64,000 nt of DNA, taken from positions 1,054,001 to 1,118,000 of the forward strand of contig NZ_CAJHAF010000001.1 of assembly GCF_904846315.1 (NCBI RefSeq). The letters are read 5' to 3'. A model generated the notes under the pieces. It was not told where the DNA came from. It worked only from the letters and a program-made list of their open reading frames with translations, and searched no databases. This stretch comes from Psychrobacter jeotgali. GTDB lineage: Bacteria > Pseudomonadota > Gammaproteobacteria > Pseudomonadales > Moraxellaceae. A program made the translations under genes and the position numbers. Positions within the stretch are counted from its first letter, which is position 1. Each line of letters opens with the position of its first letter. Below, piece after piece: positions 55,345 through 64,000 of the stretch.

Positions 55345-56817
55345 TTATTTTAGCAACAAAGCCATGCCTTTCTTGAACAGCTCCCCATAAGGCGGTAGCA
55401 GCAAATTCAGACCATTTAGTTTTGATTGTACAAACACGGGTTTCATATGACTCAAACGCTCAAACCCTGCTTTACCATGATAGGCTCCCATACCCGAATG
55501 CCCCACGCCGCCAAATGGCAGATCATGCTGAGCAACGTGCATAATCACTTCATTAATACAGACCCCGCCTGATACCGTATGGGCACGCACTTTATCAATA
55601 TCTCGATTATTATCACCAAAGATATATAGCGCTAAAGGACGTGGACGTGCATTGATAAACCCAATAGCATCATCGAGGGTGTCATAGTGCATTAAAGGCA
55701 AGACCGGTGCAAAAATCTCATTCTGCATTACTTCGCTATCAGTCTCAGGGTTAGTTACAACTACTGGTGGCAGTAAACGGCTTTCGGCATCAGCAGCCAC
55801 ATCAGTAAGCGGCTGCACCACATCATTAGGCAGATCTTCTAAATAGCCTTGGACACGCTGAAACTGATCATCATTAATAATATGACTATAATCTGGGTTA
55901 TTAGCAATATTGGGATAATGCTTTTGCATCCATTCTTTGGCAAGCTCAATAAAACGCTGATGATATTGACGCTGAATCAGCACATAGTCAGGAGCAATGC
56001 AGGTTTGACCGGCATTGAGGGTTTTGCCCATCATCACTCTATTGACCGCAGCTTCTAAATTAGCATCATCCAAGATAATGACTGGTGACTTACCACCCAG
56101 CTCCAACGTTACTGGCGTTAAGTTTGGCGCTGCTGCTGCCATGATCTTCTTGCCAACCGCCGTTGAACCGGTATAAAGCAGATGGTCAAAGGGTAGCTTG
56201 CTAAATGCTTCAGCAATATCGACTTCACCTAATACCACACTGATCATATCTGGGGAAAAATAATGGGCAATCTTTTTAGCAAAGGTTTCAGCAAATTCAG
56301 GCGCCGCCTCACTCATCTTAATCATGATCCGATTACCAGCGGCTAAAGCATCAATCATGGGCCCTATCGCTAAATATAGTGGATAGTTCCACGGCACCAT
56401 GATACCCACAACCCCCAGCGGCTGTGGTTGAATCTCGTTATGAGCGGGCAAATATAAAGGTGAAATTGAAGCTCGGCGAGTTTTCATCCACGATTTACCG
56501 TGCTTTTTAGCATGGCTGATTCCCGTAAAGCTAGGGAACAGCTCGGCGAATTGGGTTTCTGAGACACTGCGATGACCAAAGTCTGCACTGATGGCTTTGG
56601 CTAAACTGTCTTGATTATCACTAAGTAAGGTCTCTAAGTTATTTAGCTGGGCTTCACGAGTTGGCCAATCAACGATAGGCTGACTACGGCTAAGCATTTG
56701 CATATGTGCAAATTGGGCTTGCATCTCCTCAGTATTTCTTATGATACTGAGCGCTTTATGAGGGTTGCTAGTGGTTGGATCGTTCGCTTGTTGATTAGTC
56801 TGATTATTATCCGTCAT
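55345..56817 (-). CDS. Aldehyde dehydrogenase, coniferyl-aldehyde-dehydrogenase-like
   Basis: The 490-residue NAD(P)-dependent ALDH has GVVGIMVPWNYPLYLAIGP, the catalytic Glu in LELGGKSPVII and Cys in NAGQTCIAPDYVL, and NEIFAPVLPLMHYD. The long hydrophobic C-terminus and MVPWNYP variant match the class-3-like CalB group that acts on aromatic or fatty aldehydes rather than the betaine aldehyde dehydrogenase BetB. Its position next to the betaine ABC genes is therefore probably incidental. Ribosome binding site AAGGATAACTT. Confidence 0.88.
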   Translation of the reverse strand: MTDNNQTNQQANDPTTSNPHKALSIIRNTEEMQAQFAHMQMLSRSQPIVDWPTREAQLNNLETLLSDNQDSLAKAISADFGHRSVSETQFAELFPSFTGISHAKKHGKSWMKTRRASISPLYLPAHNEIQPQPLGVVGIMVPWNYPLYLAIGPMIDALAAGNRIMIKMSEAAPEFAETFAKKIAHYFSPDMISVVLGEVDIAEAFSKLPFDHLLYTGSTAVGKKIMAAAAPNLTPVTLELGGKSPVIILDDANLEAAVNRVMMGKTLNAGQTCIAPDYVLIQRQYHQRFIELAKEWMQKHYPNIANNPDYSHIINDDQFQRVQGYLEDLPNDVVQPLTDVAADAESRLLPPVVVTNPETDSEVMQNEIFAPVLPLMHYDTLDDAIGFINARPRPLALYIFGDNNRDIDKVRAHTVSGGVCINEVIMHVAQHDLPFGGVGHSGMGAYHGKAGFERLSHMKPVFVQSKLNGLNLLLPPYGELFKKGMALLLK

Positions 56818-57057
56818 AAGTTATCCTTGTTATATATACTAAAATGAAAACATCTGCTTCAATCGCTATTCAATGTAGCCTATTGATTCGGAAATGAAAA
56901 GCAGGATTTACGTACTACTGGTTCGGTTAGAGTTATTTGGATCGCCTGCATTATGCCGATTTAAACTTAGATGAAGGTTATAAAAACTGTTAAAATTAGT
57001 CTTAATAACATTTAATTTATAAATAATAACGGGCAATAACTATCAAAGGTTATCTTG

Positions 57058-57939
57058 ATGCAAAAACCAACACTAATGACAGAGGGTAATCCAAAAGCTG
57101 TCTCAAAAATCACAGATACCCTTATAAGAAAATCGCTAATTGCTGCTGATTATAATACCACCCATGAGGCGATGCTGGCACGTACCCTTGAGCGTATTGC
57201 ATTAAAAAAGGCGGGTCAACGAACGCCTGACGAGCTTTGGATAGTCGATCATAATGATGTTTATACTCTCGGCCAGGCGGGTAAAGAAGAACATATCTTA
57301 CAGCGAACGGACACTCCTATTATCAAGACCGACCGCGGTGGTCAAGTGACTTGGCATGGGCATGGGCAGCTGGTTATTTATTTCTTATTTGATTTAGGTA
57401 GTTTGAACTGGGGGGTGCGCAATCTGGTCTCTCATGCTGAACAAGCATTAGAAGATGTGGTCAGCGCTTGCCTAAATAAGTACTTATTATCGAGCAGTAA
57501 TACCGCTAATACTACCTCCAGTATCAAAGCTTGTGCCCGCCGTGATGCTCCAGGCGTTTACTTATACAGCCACTTTGATAATAACGATGACGCCATCATG
57601 CTGGGCAAAATAGCTTCGCTGGGCTTTAAGATTAAACACGGTTTTAGCTATCACGGGATTGCCCTGAACCTAAATTGTGACTTGTCTGCTTTTAACGCTA
57701 TCAATCCTTGTGGCTATGCTGGTATGCAGATGTTAAGGCTGGCTGACTTTATCGCAATGAGTGAAAATGCAGCTCACGCTACTGTGCCAAATGATTCGCT
57801 AAGCTATGAGCAAGTGACTCAAAAGCTGATCGATAATATTGCCAAGCGTCATGCAGGAGTGATTGAACTGCGTCCAACAGCGCCCTCAGAAGTGACGGCA
57901 AAAGAAGCATTGGTCGTCACAAAAATCCCTAAACCCTAG
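57058..57939 (+). CDS. lipB: Octanoyltransferase LipB
   Basis: LipB moves octanoate from acyl carrier protein to lipoyl domains in lipoate synthesis. The catalytic residues are Lys in LGKIASLGFKIK and Cys in INPCGYAGM; IKTDRGGQVTWHGHGQLVIYF is the family signature. It is 293 residues against 213 in E. coli, because of an about 25-residue Ser/Asn insert (LLSSSNTANTTSSIK) and a C-terminal extension. ATG 57058 is used with AAGG 7-8 nt upstream; a TTG directly before is in frame. Confidence 0.95.
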   Translation: MQKPTLMTEGNPKAVSKITDTLIRKSLIAADYNTTHEAMLARTLERIALKKAGQRTPDELWIVDHNDVYTLGQAGKEEHILQRTDTPIIKTDRGGQVTWHGHGQLVIYFLFDLGSLNWGVRNLVSHAEQALEDVVSACLNKYLLSSSNTANTTSSIKACARRDAPGVYLYSHFDNNDDAIMLGKIASLGFKIKHGFSYHGIALNLNCDLSAFNAINPCGYAGMQMLRLADFIAMSENAAHATVPNDSLSYEQVTQKLIDNIAKRHAGVIELRPTAPSEVTAKEALVVTKIPKP

Positions 57940-58116
57940 TTTATACCGCCGTTATGTTTAAGCTTGCATAACCTTTTGCCCGCTTAGACTTAAGCACGAC
58001 AAGAAAATTTAAACCAAACTTGATATACTCGCACACCGCAGTATTTACAAACGATAGTATTCCCTTACCTTTAATCTTTGACCTTTGAGTCTTAAAAAAC
58101 CAAATAGGAGTCCTTT

Positions 58117-58647
58117 ATGGCTGATTTTAATAAAATTTTAGATGCAGGCGATGTTGATGGTGGCGTTATTAACGTAGTGGTTGAGATTCCAACCGGTAGC
58201 AGCCATAAGATTGAATGGAATCGTGAGCTAGCAGTGTTCGAGCTTGATCGTATCGATCCACAAATCTTTGCCAAGCCTTGCAACTATGGTTTTATTCCCC
58301 AAACTCTAGATGAGGACGGCGATGAGCTTGACGCACTGATTATTACTGAGCAGCCGCTGCCTACAGGTATCTTTTTAAAAGCTAAAGTTATCGGCGTGAT
58401 GAAATTCGTCGATGACGGTGAAGTCGATGACAAAATCGTCGTCGTACCCGCTGACGACCGTGATACTGGCAACGCTTACAACAGCTTAGACGATCTACCA
58501 AAGCAATTGATCAACCAATTACACTTCCATTTCAGCCATTATAAAGACCTCAAAAAAGCAGGCACTACCGTGGTTGAGTCATGGGGCGATGTAGCCGAAG
58601 CTAAAGAAGTGATTAAAGAGTCTATTCAGCGCTGGAAAGATTTATAA
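58117..58647 (+). CDS. ppa: Inorganic pyrophosphatase, family I
   Basis: The soluble enzyme hydrolyses pyrophosphate to pull biosynthesis forward. Active-site motif DEDGDELDALI and the metal-binding Asp residues are present, with NVVVEIPTGSSHKIEWN, GFIPQTL and VVVPADDRDTGNAY. 176 residues, normal length. The ribosome binding site AGGAGTCCTTT is strong; a terminator follows at 58682. Confidence 0.97.
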   Translation: MADFNKILDAGDVDGGVINVVVEIPTGSSHKIEWNRELAVFELDRIDPQIFAKPCNYGFIPQTLDEDGDELDALIITEQPLPTGIFLKAKVIGVMKFVDDGEVDDKIVVVPADDRDTGNAYNSLDDLPKQLINQLHFHFSHYKDLKKAGTTVVESWGDVAEAKEVIKESIQRWKDL

Positions 58648-58681
58648 ATCGTTAATCTCTATAAAAAATGACTGATTAGCA

Positions 58682-58718
58682 ATGCCGTAATCCTAAACGT
58701 GATTGCGGTATTTTTTTA
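58682..58718 (+). terminator. Intrinsic terminator of ppa
   Basis: ATGCCGTAATC, a CTAAACGT loop and GATTGCGGTAT form a stem with a G-T wobble, followed by TTTTTTTAT. Confidence 0.88.
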
Positions 58719-58782
58719 TGCTTGAGGTAAAGTTGCTATAATAGCTCTACTTTAGACCCGCCATGAAAAGGTAACTGTTATT

Positions 58783-59250
58783 ATGTTCGATGCCGATCCA
58801 AAATCCAAGCCCGTAAATACTAAGCTACCAAAAGCGGTCATAATGATGATCGAAAAAGGCAACCTGGTAATGGCGATTAAAACTTTAGCTGCGGATGAAA
58901 ATATAACTATGGATGCAGCAAAAGTACGCATCGATGCTTATGAGACTGAGATTAAGGTTAAACAGCAGCAAAAACTGAACACTATCGCCAGCAAGCAAGG
59001 GATTCCGAGTCAAGCTATTAACTTTGATAGAGAGCCTCCTGTTGATATACATCAAGAGCGACTAATTAAAAATCGAGTCAAAACTACTCAATCTGAGCAA
59101 AGCTTCAAAAGCTTGCAAAACGGTGTGGAAAATAAGTTGGGCAACTTAGGTTATAAAAAGCCATTAATTCCTTTTTGGGTCAAGCGTTTGCTGGTTATTG
59201 CAATTATTATGGTCGGCTTGTTTTTGATACTATGGCGGGTCTTTGGTTAA
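58783..59250 (+). CDS. Small membrane-anchored protein of unknown function
   Basis: The 155-residue protein is mostly hydrophilic. Helical N-terminal half (VIMMIEKGNLVMAIKTLAADENITMDAAKVRI) resembles ribosomal-L7/L12 or UBA-like small domains found in short membrane proteins. A single C-terminal membrane segment (LLVIAIIMVGLFLILWRVF) ends the protein, so it is tail-anchored. No family is recognised. Ribosome binding site AAGGTAACTG. Confidence 0.65.
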   Translation: MFDADPKSKPVNTKLPKAVIMMIEKGNLVMAIKTLAADENITMDAAKVRIDAYETEIKVKQQQKLNTIASKQGIPSQAINFDREPPVDIHQERLIKNRVKTTQSEQSFKSLQNGVENKLGNLGYKKPLIPFWVKRLLVIAIIMVGLFLILWRVFG

Positions 59251-59283
59251 TAATATATAAGAGCTTATTGAAATAAATAATAA

Positions 59284-60336
59284 TTACTCGTGCGCCTGCA
59301 AGAATGCTTCAACCACTTTAAATTGTCCAGCGGTGCTCTCCTCACCATACATCGCTTGGCGAAAGGCGTTGGAGTCTGGAATGCCGGTGGTGTACCAAGC
59401 GATATGCTTGCGAGCGATACGGCAGCCTGAATATTCACCATAGAAATCATATAATTCTTGTAAATGCGCCAGTACGATCTGTTTAATCTCGCCAACGCTT
59501 GGCGCCGCTAATATCTCACCGGTACGCAAATAATGCTCAATATCACGAAACAGCCATGGCTGACCTTGTGCCGCACGCCCTATCATTACCGCATCACAGC
59601 CCGTTAATTCATAAACCTGTTGCGCCTTTTGCGCGCTATCGATATCGCCATTGGCAATCACTGGAATATTGATGCTGTCTTTAACTTCACGTATCAGCTC
59701 ATACCTAGCTTCGCCTTTGTACATATCCTCACGAGTGCGTCCATGAATAGCGATAGCAGCTATTCCTGCTTGCTCGGCACGCTTAGCGACCCGCAAGATA
59801 TTCTCGCGCCCGTTTTCAAACCCCAAACGGGTCTTTAGAGTCACTGGCGCATCGACAGCGTTAACTGCCGCATCTAGCAGACGAGCAACTAAATCCTCAT
59901 CTTGTAGCAATGCTGAACCTGCCAGCTTGCGACAGACCTTTTTGGCTGGACAGCCCATATTTATATCGATAATCTGTGCGCCATTATCAATCTGATAACG
60001 TGCGGCTTCGGCCAGTTTATCTGGCTCTGCTCCTGCGATTTGTGCTGATATTGGAGCAATCTCGCCATCAAAATTGGCACGGTACAAAGACTTTTTGCGC
60101 GCATAAAGAGCAGTATCAGCGATAATCATCTCGCTGACTGCATGCCCTGCGCCAAAGGATTTACAGAGCCTACGAAACGGATTGTCGGTTACTCCTGCCA
60201 TTGGTGCAACCATCAGGCGGTTCTCTATAGCCAAGCCCCCAATAATGAGCGGCTTTAATAATGGATGGTCATTAGCAATATGAGCTTGAGCTACAGGGGC
60301 TTGGGTATTGGGATGATTTAAGATATCTATTGACAT
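59284..60336 (-). CDS. dusB: tRNA-dihydrouridine synthase DusB
   Basis: The flavoenzyme reduces specific uridines in tRNA. Motifs: RLMVAPMAGVTDNPFRRLC, DINMGCPAKKVCRKLAGSAL with the catalytic Cys, IAIHGRTREDMYKG, VIANGDIDSAQKA and MIGRAAQGQPWLFRDIEH. Length and these motifs fit DusB rather than DusA or DusC. I start at ATG 60336 (MSIDILN). The frame is open ten codons further (to 60366), but those codons form a terminator-like hairpin. There is no clear ribosome binding site because the T-run abuts the ATG. Confidence 0.92.
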   Translation of the reverse strand: MSIDILNHPNTQAPVAQAHIANDHPLLKPLIIGGLAIENRLMVAPMAGVTDNPFRRLCKSFGAGHAVSEMIIADTALYARKKSLYRANFDGEIAPISAQIAGAEPDKLAEAARYQIDNGAQIIDINMGCPAKKVCRKLAGSALLQDEDLVARLLDAAVNAVDAPVTLKTRLGFENGRENILRVAKRAEQAGIAAIAIHGRTREDMYKGEARYELIREVKDSINIPVIANGDIDSAQKAQQVYELTGCDAVMIGRAAQGQPWLFRDIEHYLRTGEILAAPSVGEIKQIVLAHLQELYDFYGEYSGCRIARKHIAWYTTGIPDSNAFRQAMYGEESTAGQFKVVEAFLQAHE

Positions 60337-60373
60337 AAAAAACGGCTTGATCTTTAAGCGAAACAAGCCGTTA
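60335..60373 (-). terminator. Terminator-like hairpin abutting the dusB start codon
   Basis: On the minus strand AACGGCTTG (60372-60364) and CAAGCCGTT (60349-60341) form a 9-bp stem with a 14-nt loop, followed directly by TTTTT and the dusB ATG at 60336. It may end the upstream BCCT transcript or attenuate dusB. Confidence 0.75.
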
Positions 60374-60456
60374 TTCTAAGGGTTCTTAGCTTTAATGCAA
60401 GCCATTCAAAAGAATAATTCGAATTAGCGAACATTAAATATTAGTAGTCAAACCAA

Positions 60457-62502
60457 CTATTTATCAAACACACTGCCCTGCTCTAACGTCAGGTCTTCAT
60501 CATGCTGCTGCATCCGCCATGGTAAGCTATCAGGCGATACATTCAGGAAGTGCAGATATTTCTCAAACTGATCAATAATATCATTGATGACAGCTTCCGA
60601 CTGATAACCGTATAAATCATAGGTTTGCCCCCCGCGGCGTAAATAAACTTCCGCACGGTGGTAATGTTCTTGCGGTAAGTCATTCGCTACCCCTTCCGTA
60701 TAATAGTCTGGCAACTCGTATTCAGATAAGCGCACCTCATACCAAAACTCGACGTCATCACCACGTTGCAGCTCAAGTACGGCGCGGTTATTGACTTCAT
60801 CGTAATTGACTTCAGGTATCCAGCCAGTCTCCGCAAACTTCTTTGAGACCTCCGTCATGGATGGCATGACTACCTCTTTGATATAAGCCAATACATTGTC
60901 GCGGGTTGGCTGATTAGTGATATAGTCAATCCGATCACGCCATGCTGAGGGTTTCAGCAAATGCGGTGGTATTCTATTGTCTTTATCCAAGCTTTGATTA
61001 CGATGTCCCTCGATACGTAGCGCACGCCACATACCAAATATCGCAATTAATATAATAATAGCAAAAGGCAAAGCACTAACGATCGCAGCCGTTTGTAAAG
61101 CGGTTAGTCCACCCGCAATCAACAAGACAGAAGCCACAGCACCTTCCGTTATGACCCAAAAAGAGCGCTGCCACCAAGGTGTATCGCTACGACCACCAGC
61201 CGCTAACGAATCAATGACCAGCGAACCTGAATCCGATGAGGTCACAAAAAAGGTAATAATTAATAGAACCGTTAACGACGAGACAAACTCAGTAAAAGGT
61301 AAGTTTTCTAATAACTTGAATAACGCAATCGCTTGGTTGTTTTGCACCTCGGTGATTAATGAGGTGTAACCATCGTTCATAATCATGCTAAGTGCTGTAT
61401 CACCAAATACCGCAAACCAAAAGAAAGTAAAGAAAGTAGGAACCAACATCACCCCAAATACAAACTCACGGATGGTGCGGCCACGGCTAATTTTGGCGAT
61501 AAATAGACCGACAAAAGGAGCCCATGCAATCGTCCATGCAAAGATAAACAAGGTCCAGTTACTGATCCAATCGCTGAGCTGATACGCTTGCAAGCTGAAG
61601 GTACGCTCAACGATATTACCTAAATAACTGCCGGTATTTTCCATAAAAGCGTTAAGAATAAATATCGTAGGACCGACGATAAAGACAAAGATCATTAGAG
61701 CTGTTGCCAACACCATATTTAGGATAGATAACCGCTTTACGCCTTTATCCATGCCCGCCAATACTGAGACCAACGCTGCTACAGTTATTAGCGCAATAGT
61801 AATGACCTGCACGGTCGTACTGACTGGTATTAAATCTGGTAGTAGATAATTCATACCTGCATTAATTTGCGATACTGAGAGACCCAAACTGGTCGCAATA
61901 CCGAACATCGTACCCAAAATAGCAAACACATCCACCGTATGACCGATGGGACCATGGATTTTGTCACCAATCAACGGATATAGGGTGGAGCGCATGGATA
62001 ACGGTAAACCATGGCGAAAAGAGAAATATGCCAACGATAAGCCGACTACGCCATAAATCGCCCAAATATGAAAGCCCCAATGGAAATAAGCAATCTGCAT
62101 CGCTTCTTTGGCAGCAGCAATAGTTTGGGGCTCAGACAAGGGCGGGCTGGCAAAGTGCAGTACTGGCTCAGCGACACCAAAGAATAATAAGGCAATACCG
62201 TAACCCGCCGAAAACAGCATAGCAAACCACTCAAGGAACTTGTATTCAGCCTCTCCATGGTCAGGGCCAAGCTTAATACTGCCGTAAGGCGAGAACGCCA
62301 GCACAATAATAAACATCAAGAAGATCGCCACCGCCAGCATATAAAACCAGCCAAAGGTCTCAGTGATGTAATTGAGCACATCACTGAATAATGCGCCTGC
62401 TGCTTCTGGGTTAATAGACGTACCAATCACTAATAAAATCATGACAACGGCTGCAGGTATGAATACTGGCAGCAAAATAGTAGAGCGAGGTAACTTATTC
62501 AT
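60457..62502 (-). CDS. BCCT family choline/betaine transporter (BetT-like)
   Basis: The 681-residue protein has 12 membrane segments and the BCCT signature in the eighth segment (FIFAWTIAWAPFVGLFIAKISRGRTIREF), plus GIALLFFGVAEPVLHF. A long hydrophilic C-terminal tail (about 530-681) with YDEVNNRAVLELQRG and YQSEAVINDIIDQFEKYLHFL is typical of BetT-type choline transporters, where the tail senses osmotic strength. ATG 62502 (MNKLPRS) has GAGGA upstream; the open frame begins at 62607 but the extra 35 residues are unlikely. Confidence 0.93.
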   Translation of the reverse strand: MNKLPRSTILLPVFIPAAVVMILLVIGTSINPEAAGALFSDVLNYITETFGWFYMLAVAIFLMFIIVLAFSPYGSIKLGPDHGEAEYKFLEWFAMLFSAGYGIALLFFGVAEPVLHFASPPLSEPQTIAAAKEAMQIAYFHWGFHIWAIYGVVGLSLAYFSFRHGLPLSMRSTLYPLIGDKIHGPIGHTVDVFAILGTMFGIATSLGLSVSQINAGMNYLLPDLIPVSTTVQVITIALITVAALVSVLAGMDKGVKRLSILNMVLATALMIFVFIVGPTIFILNAFMENTGSYLGNIVERTFSLQAYQLSDWISNWTLFIFAWTIAWAPFVGLFIAKISRGRTIREFVFGVMLVPTFFTFFWFAVFGDTALSMIMNDGYTSLITEVQNNQAIALFKLLENLPFTEFVSSLTVLLIITFFVTSSDSGSLVIDSLAAGGRSDTPWWQRSFWVITEGAVASVLLIAGGLTALQTAAIVSALPFAIIILIAIFGMWRALRIEGHRNQSLDKDNRIPPHLLKPSAWRDRIDYITNQPTRDNVLAYIKEVVMPSMTEVSKKFAETGWIPEVNYDEVNNRAVLELQRGDDVEFWYEVRLSEYELPDYYTEGVANDLPQEHYHRAEVYLRRGGQTYDLYGYQSEAVINDIIDQFEKYLHFLNVSPDSLPWRMQQHDEDLTLEQGSVFDK

Positions 62503-62623
62503 AAAAGATAATATCCTCAAATTAAAGAAGCTTTTACTGAATGAAAAAGTCATTCGTAAAGGCAAAATGGAACAAATGTGCCCAATAAAGCATATTTTGT
62601 ACCACACTCTTAAAGTGAACCCT

Positions 62624-62666
62624 AGACAGAAACCTGTCTTGTAACATTAATTTTACGATTGTTACA
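62624..62666. promoter_or_regulatory. Dyad symmetries upstream of the BCCT gene, operator candidates
   Basis: AGACAG and CTGTCT (62624-62639, 4-nt spacer) and TGTAAC/GTTACA (62640-62645, 62661-62666) are two short dyads side by side, about 120-165 bp before the BCCT start. They could be regulator sites, but short dyads also arise by chance. Confidence 0.35.
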
Positions 62667-62695
62667 TGAATATTACCAAGCAATGTACAATAAAC

Positions 62696-62722
62696 AAAAA
62701 AAGGCAGCTTGCTAGCTGCCTT
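62696..62722 (-). terminator. Terminator of the HIT gene
   Basis: On the minus strand GGCAGCT, an AGCA loop and AGCTGCC form a stem followed by TTTTTTTG, about 107 nt past the stop codon. Confidence 0.85.
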
Positions 62723-62828
62723 GTTATACCTATCAGGAATTCTCTCGAGAACATCCTACCTCGAAAACACCCTAATGATTCCAATGTAGGATATATAAAT
62801 CCTATTCTATAAAAGCTTATTCAGACAA

Positions 62829-63269
62829 TTAAGAGTCAATCGCCGCTGCCAACTGCTCAGCCATATTGGCGAGCTCGTCGCTATCGGCTTGCTTGGCCGC
62901 ATGAATACCTAACTCATGAATACTACCCGGGATCAGATGCACGTGGTAGTGAAAGACGCTTTGACCCGCTTGGGCGCCATTTAGCTGCATCTGAATAATA
63001 CCCTCGCGCTCGAACACTTGGCGCTGTGCTTGCATCACTTTTTTGGCGGTCATTAATACCGCAGCGGCAAATTCTGGCTCAAGGTCTACCAAATCGACGG
63101 CTTTTTGCTTTGGAATGACCAGTACATGGCCTTGCGCTTGCGGCATGATATCCATGAAGGCTAGGGTTTTATCGTCCTCATAAACCTTATGATAAGGGAT
63201 ATCACCATTTAGCATTTTGGCGAAGATATTATTGTCATCGTATTTAGTGTTCTGATTATTCTGACTCAT
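62829..63269 (-). CDS. HIT family nucleotide-binding protein
   Basis: The 146-residue HIT protein has the motif SVFHYHVHLIPG (HxHxHx) and the N-terminal NIFAKMLNGDIPYHKVYED. The family hydrolyses nucleoside phosphoramidates or related nucleotides (HinT-like). Ribosome binding site AAGGA. The closest type is Hnt/HinT-like rather than Ap4A hydrolase. Confidence 0.93.
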   Translation of the reverse strand: MSQNNQNTKYDDNNIFAKMLNGDIPYHKVYEDDKTLAFMDIMPQAQGHVLVIPKQKAVDLVDLEPEFAAAVLMTAKKVMQAQRQVFEREGIIQMQLNGAQAGQSVFHYHVHLIPGSIHELGIHAAKQADSDELANMAEQLAAAIDS

Positions 63270-63475
63270 TTTTATTCCTTTATTAAAGTTTAGATTTATA
63301 ATATTAGTGATAAGAGTAATATAGTGGACGAAATATAGAGTAAGTACAAGTTACCGTTTAGCAGGTGCTATTCAGCCTGTTATAGTAATTGACTGGCAGA
63401 TGAGCTTATTAATTGATTGGCGGGACATAGGCCATAAATGTTATATTAGTAATCAACATTAATAATGATAAGTTT

Positions 63476-64000
63476 ATGAATTTGACTGCTTCGCCTAATT
63501 CTACTGACACTCACACCGAGCTATTTACTAGCGCTACGGCCGATATTGGTGCAGCTCATGATGACAATACCCTTGATATCAATAGTCAGCAAACCATTGA
63601 CCCTAATACCCTTATTTTAGCAGAAGCACTCACTGATGCTACTATTGCTTGGCGTATTCATAACTGCAAAGTTAGTGAAAAAATAGTTACTCAAGATAAA
63701 CTGCTACCGTTTTTGTACCACTACGATAGCTTAGATGACACTATTAAACAGACGCACCCATTAACGCCTGAGCTTTTGGCACAGTTTAATACGCCTATGA
63801 CGGCAAGCACGGCGGCCAAACTTATCGGTATCGACGCCGAGTTGATCCCCTGTCCTTGGCATGTCAAAATAATCGGCTCGTTAGTGGTATTTAGCGAGGC
63901 TTTGCAGTTGGCAGTACGTCTACATTGGACCAATACGGGAAAAGATGCCCAGCAAATTTATACAAAAATAGAAGCCGACGCTATTGCTGCTGCCTTGAAA
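63476..64000 (+). CDS. N-terminal part of an unidentified protein (3' end outside window)
   Basis: A frame from ATG 63476 stays open for 175 codons to the window edge. The first about 50 residues are Thr/Asp/Asn-rich; from about residue 55 the sequence becomes ordered (LAEALTDATIAWRIHNCKVSE, KLIGIDAELIPCPWHVKIIGSLVVF). No hydrophobic segment is seen so far, and I do not recognise the family. It is divergent from the HIT gene. Confidence 0.6.
   Translation, partial: MNLTASPNSTDTHTELFTSATADIGAAHDDNTLDINSQQTIDPNTLILAEALTDATIAWRIHNCKVSEKIVTQDKLLPFLYHYDSLDDTIKQTHPLTPELLAQFNTPMTASTAAKLIGIDAELIPCPWHVKIIGSLVVFSEALQLAVRLHWTNTGKDAQQIYTKIEADAIAAALK

Noticed and set aside
55345..56817. Betaine aldehyde dehydrogenase BetB, suggested by nearby betaine transport genes
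   Set aside because: Motifs and C-terminus fit the coniferyl-aldehyde dehydrogenase group; no betA or betI is adjacent.

Overview
The window looks like a chromosomal segment of a gamma-proteobacterium of the Moraxellaceae, most likely Psychrobacter. The evidence is indirect: a moderately AT-rich genome, dispersed 20-bp-arm palindromes, a lipoprotein-type thioredoxin-MsrA-MsrB fusion, unlinked type II secretion genes (gspL-gspM), a betaine/choline transport theme, and protein sequences close to Acinetobacter/Psychrobacter housekeeping genes. No rRNA, tRNA, CRISPR or prophage was seen.

Layout. 1-5.3 kb: the tail of an unidentified protein, then dnaG (primase) and rpoD (sigma-70), two parts of the classical macromolecular synthesis cluster. 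5.3-7.6 kb: a TPP riboswitch with its own intrinsic terminator leads into tenA and a SAM methyltransferase, followed by a DUF493 (YbeD-like) gene. 7.6-15.9 kb: nrdA, behind two NrdR boxes, is separated from nrdB and its YfaE-type ferredoxin by a roughly 4 kb accessory insert. The insert holds an AT-rich P-loop ATPase gene, a zinc-ribbon/DUF4145 gene, dispersed palindromic repeats, a Phd/YefM-RelE-type toxin-antitoxin pair and a small unknown gene. This is the most interesting region: a candidate defence-type cassette lodged between the two subunits of the dNTP-making enzyme. 16-24.6 kb: envelope functions (DegS-like protease, Nif3-like protein, MltF-like and MltD-like lytic transglycosylases, a secreted NTF2-like protein). 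24.9-27.6 kb: a CNNM/CBS membrane protein and a complete IS3-family element with terminal inverted repeats and a 4-bp target duplication. 27.8-34.2 kb: yajC-secD-secF, a MATE exporter and azlC-azlD.

34.4-45.3 kb is a long minus-strand run: purF, cvpA, pyrD, a small membrane protein, gspM, gspL, sixA, gpsA, a nitroreductase, zapE and an alpha/beta hydrolase. 45.6-51.7 kb: a small lipoprotein, xseA, xseB, pncB and the Trx-MsrA-MsrB fusion. 52.1-56.8 kb: a quaternary-amine ABC system in which the binding protein and permease are fused, and an aldehyde dehydrogenase. 57-64 kb: lipB, ppa, a small membrane protein, dusB (its start codon abuts a terminator-like hairpin), a BCCT transporter of BetT type, a HIT protein, and the start of an unidentified gene running off the window.

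Functional themes: nucleotide and DNA metabolism (dnaG, nrdAB, purF, pyrD, xseAB), cell-wall remodelling, protein export, osmoprotection (ProV/ProXW, BCCT) and oxidative repair (MsrAB). All family assignments come from reading the sequence; no database search was run.
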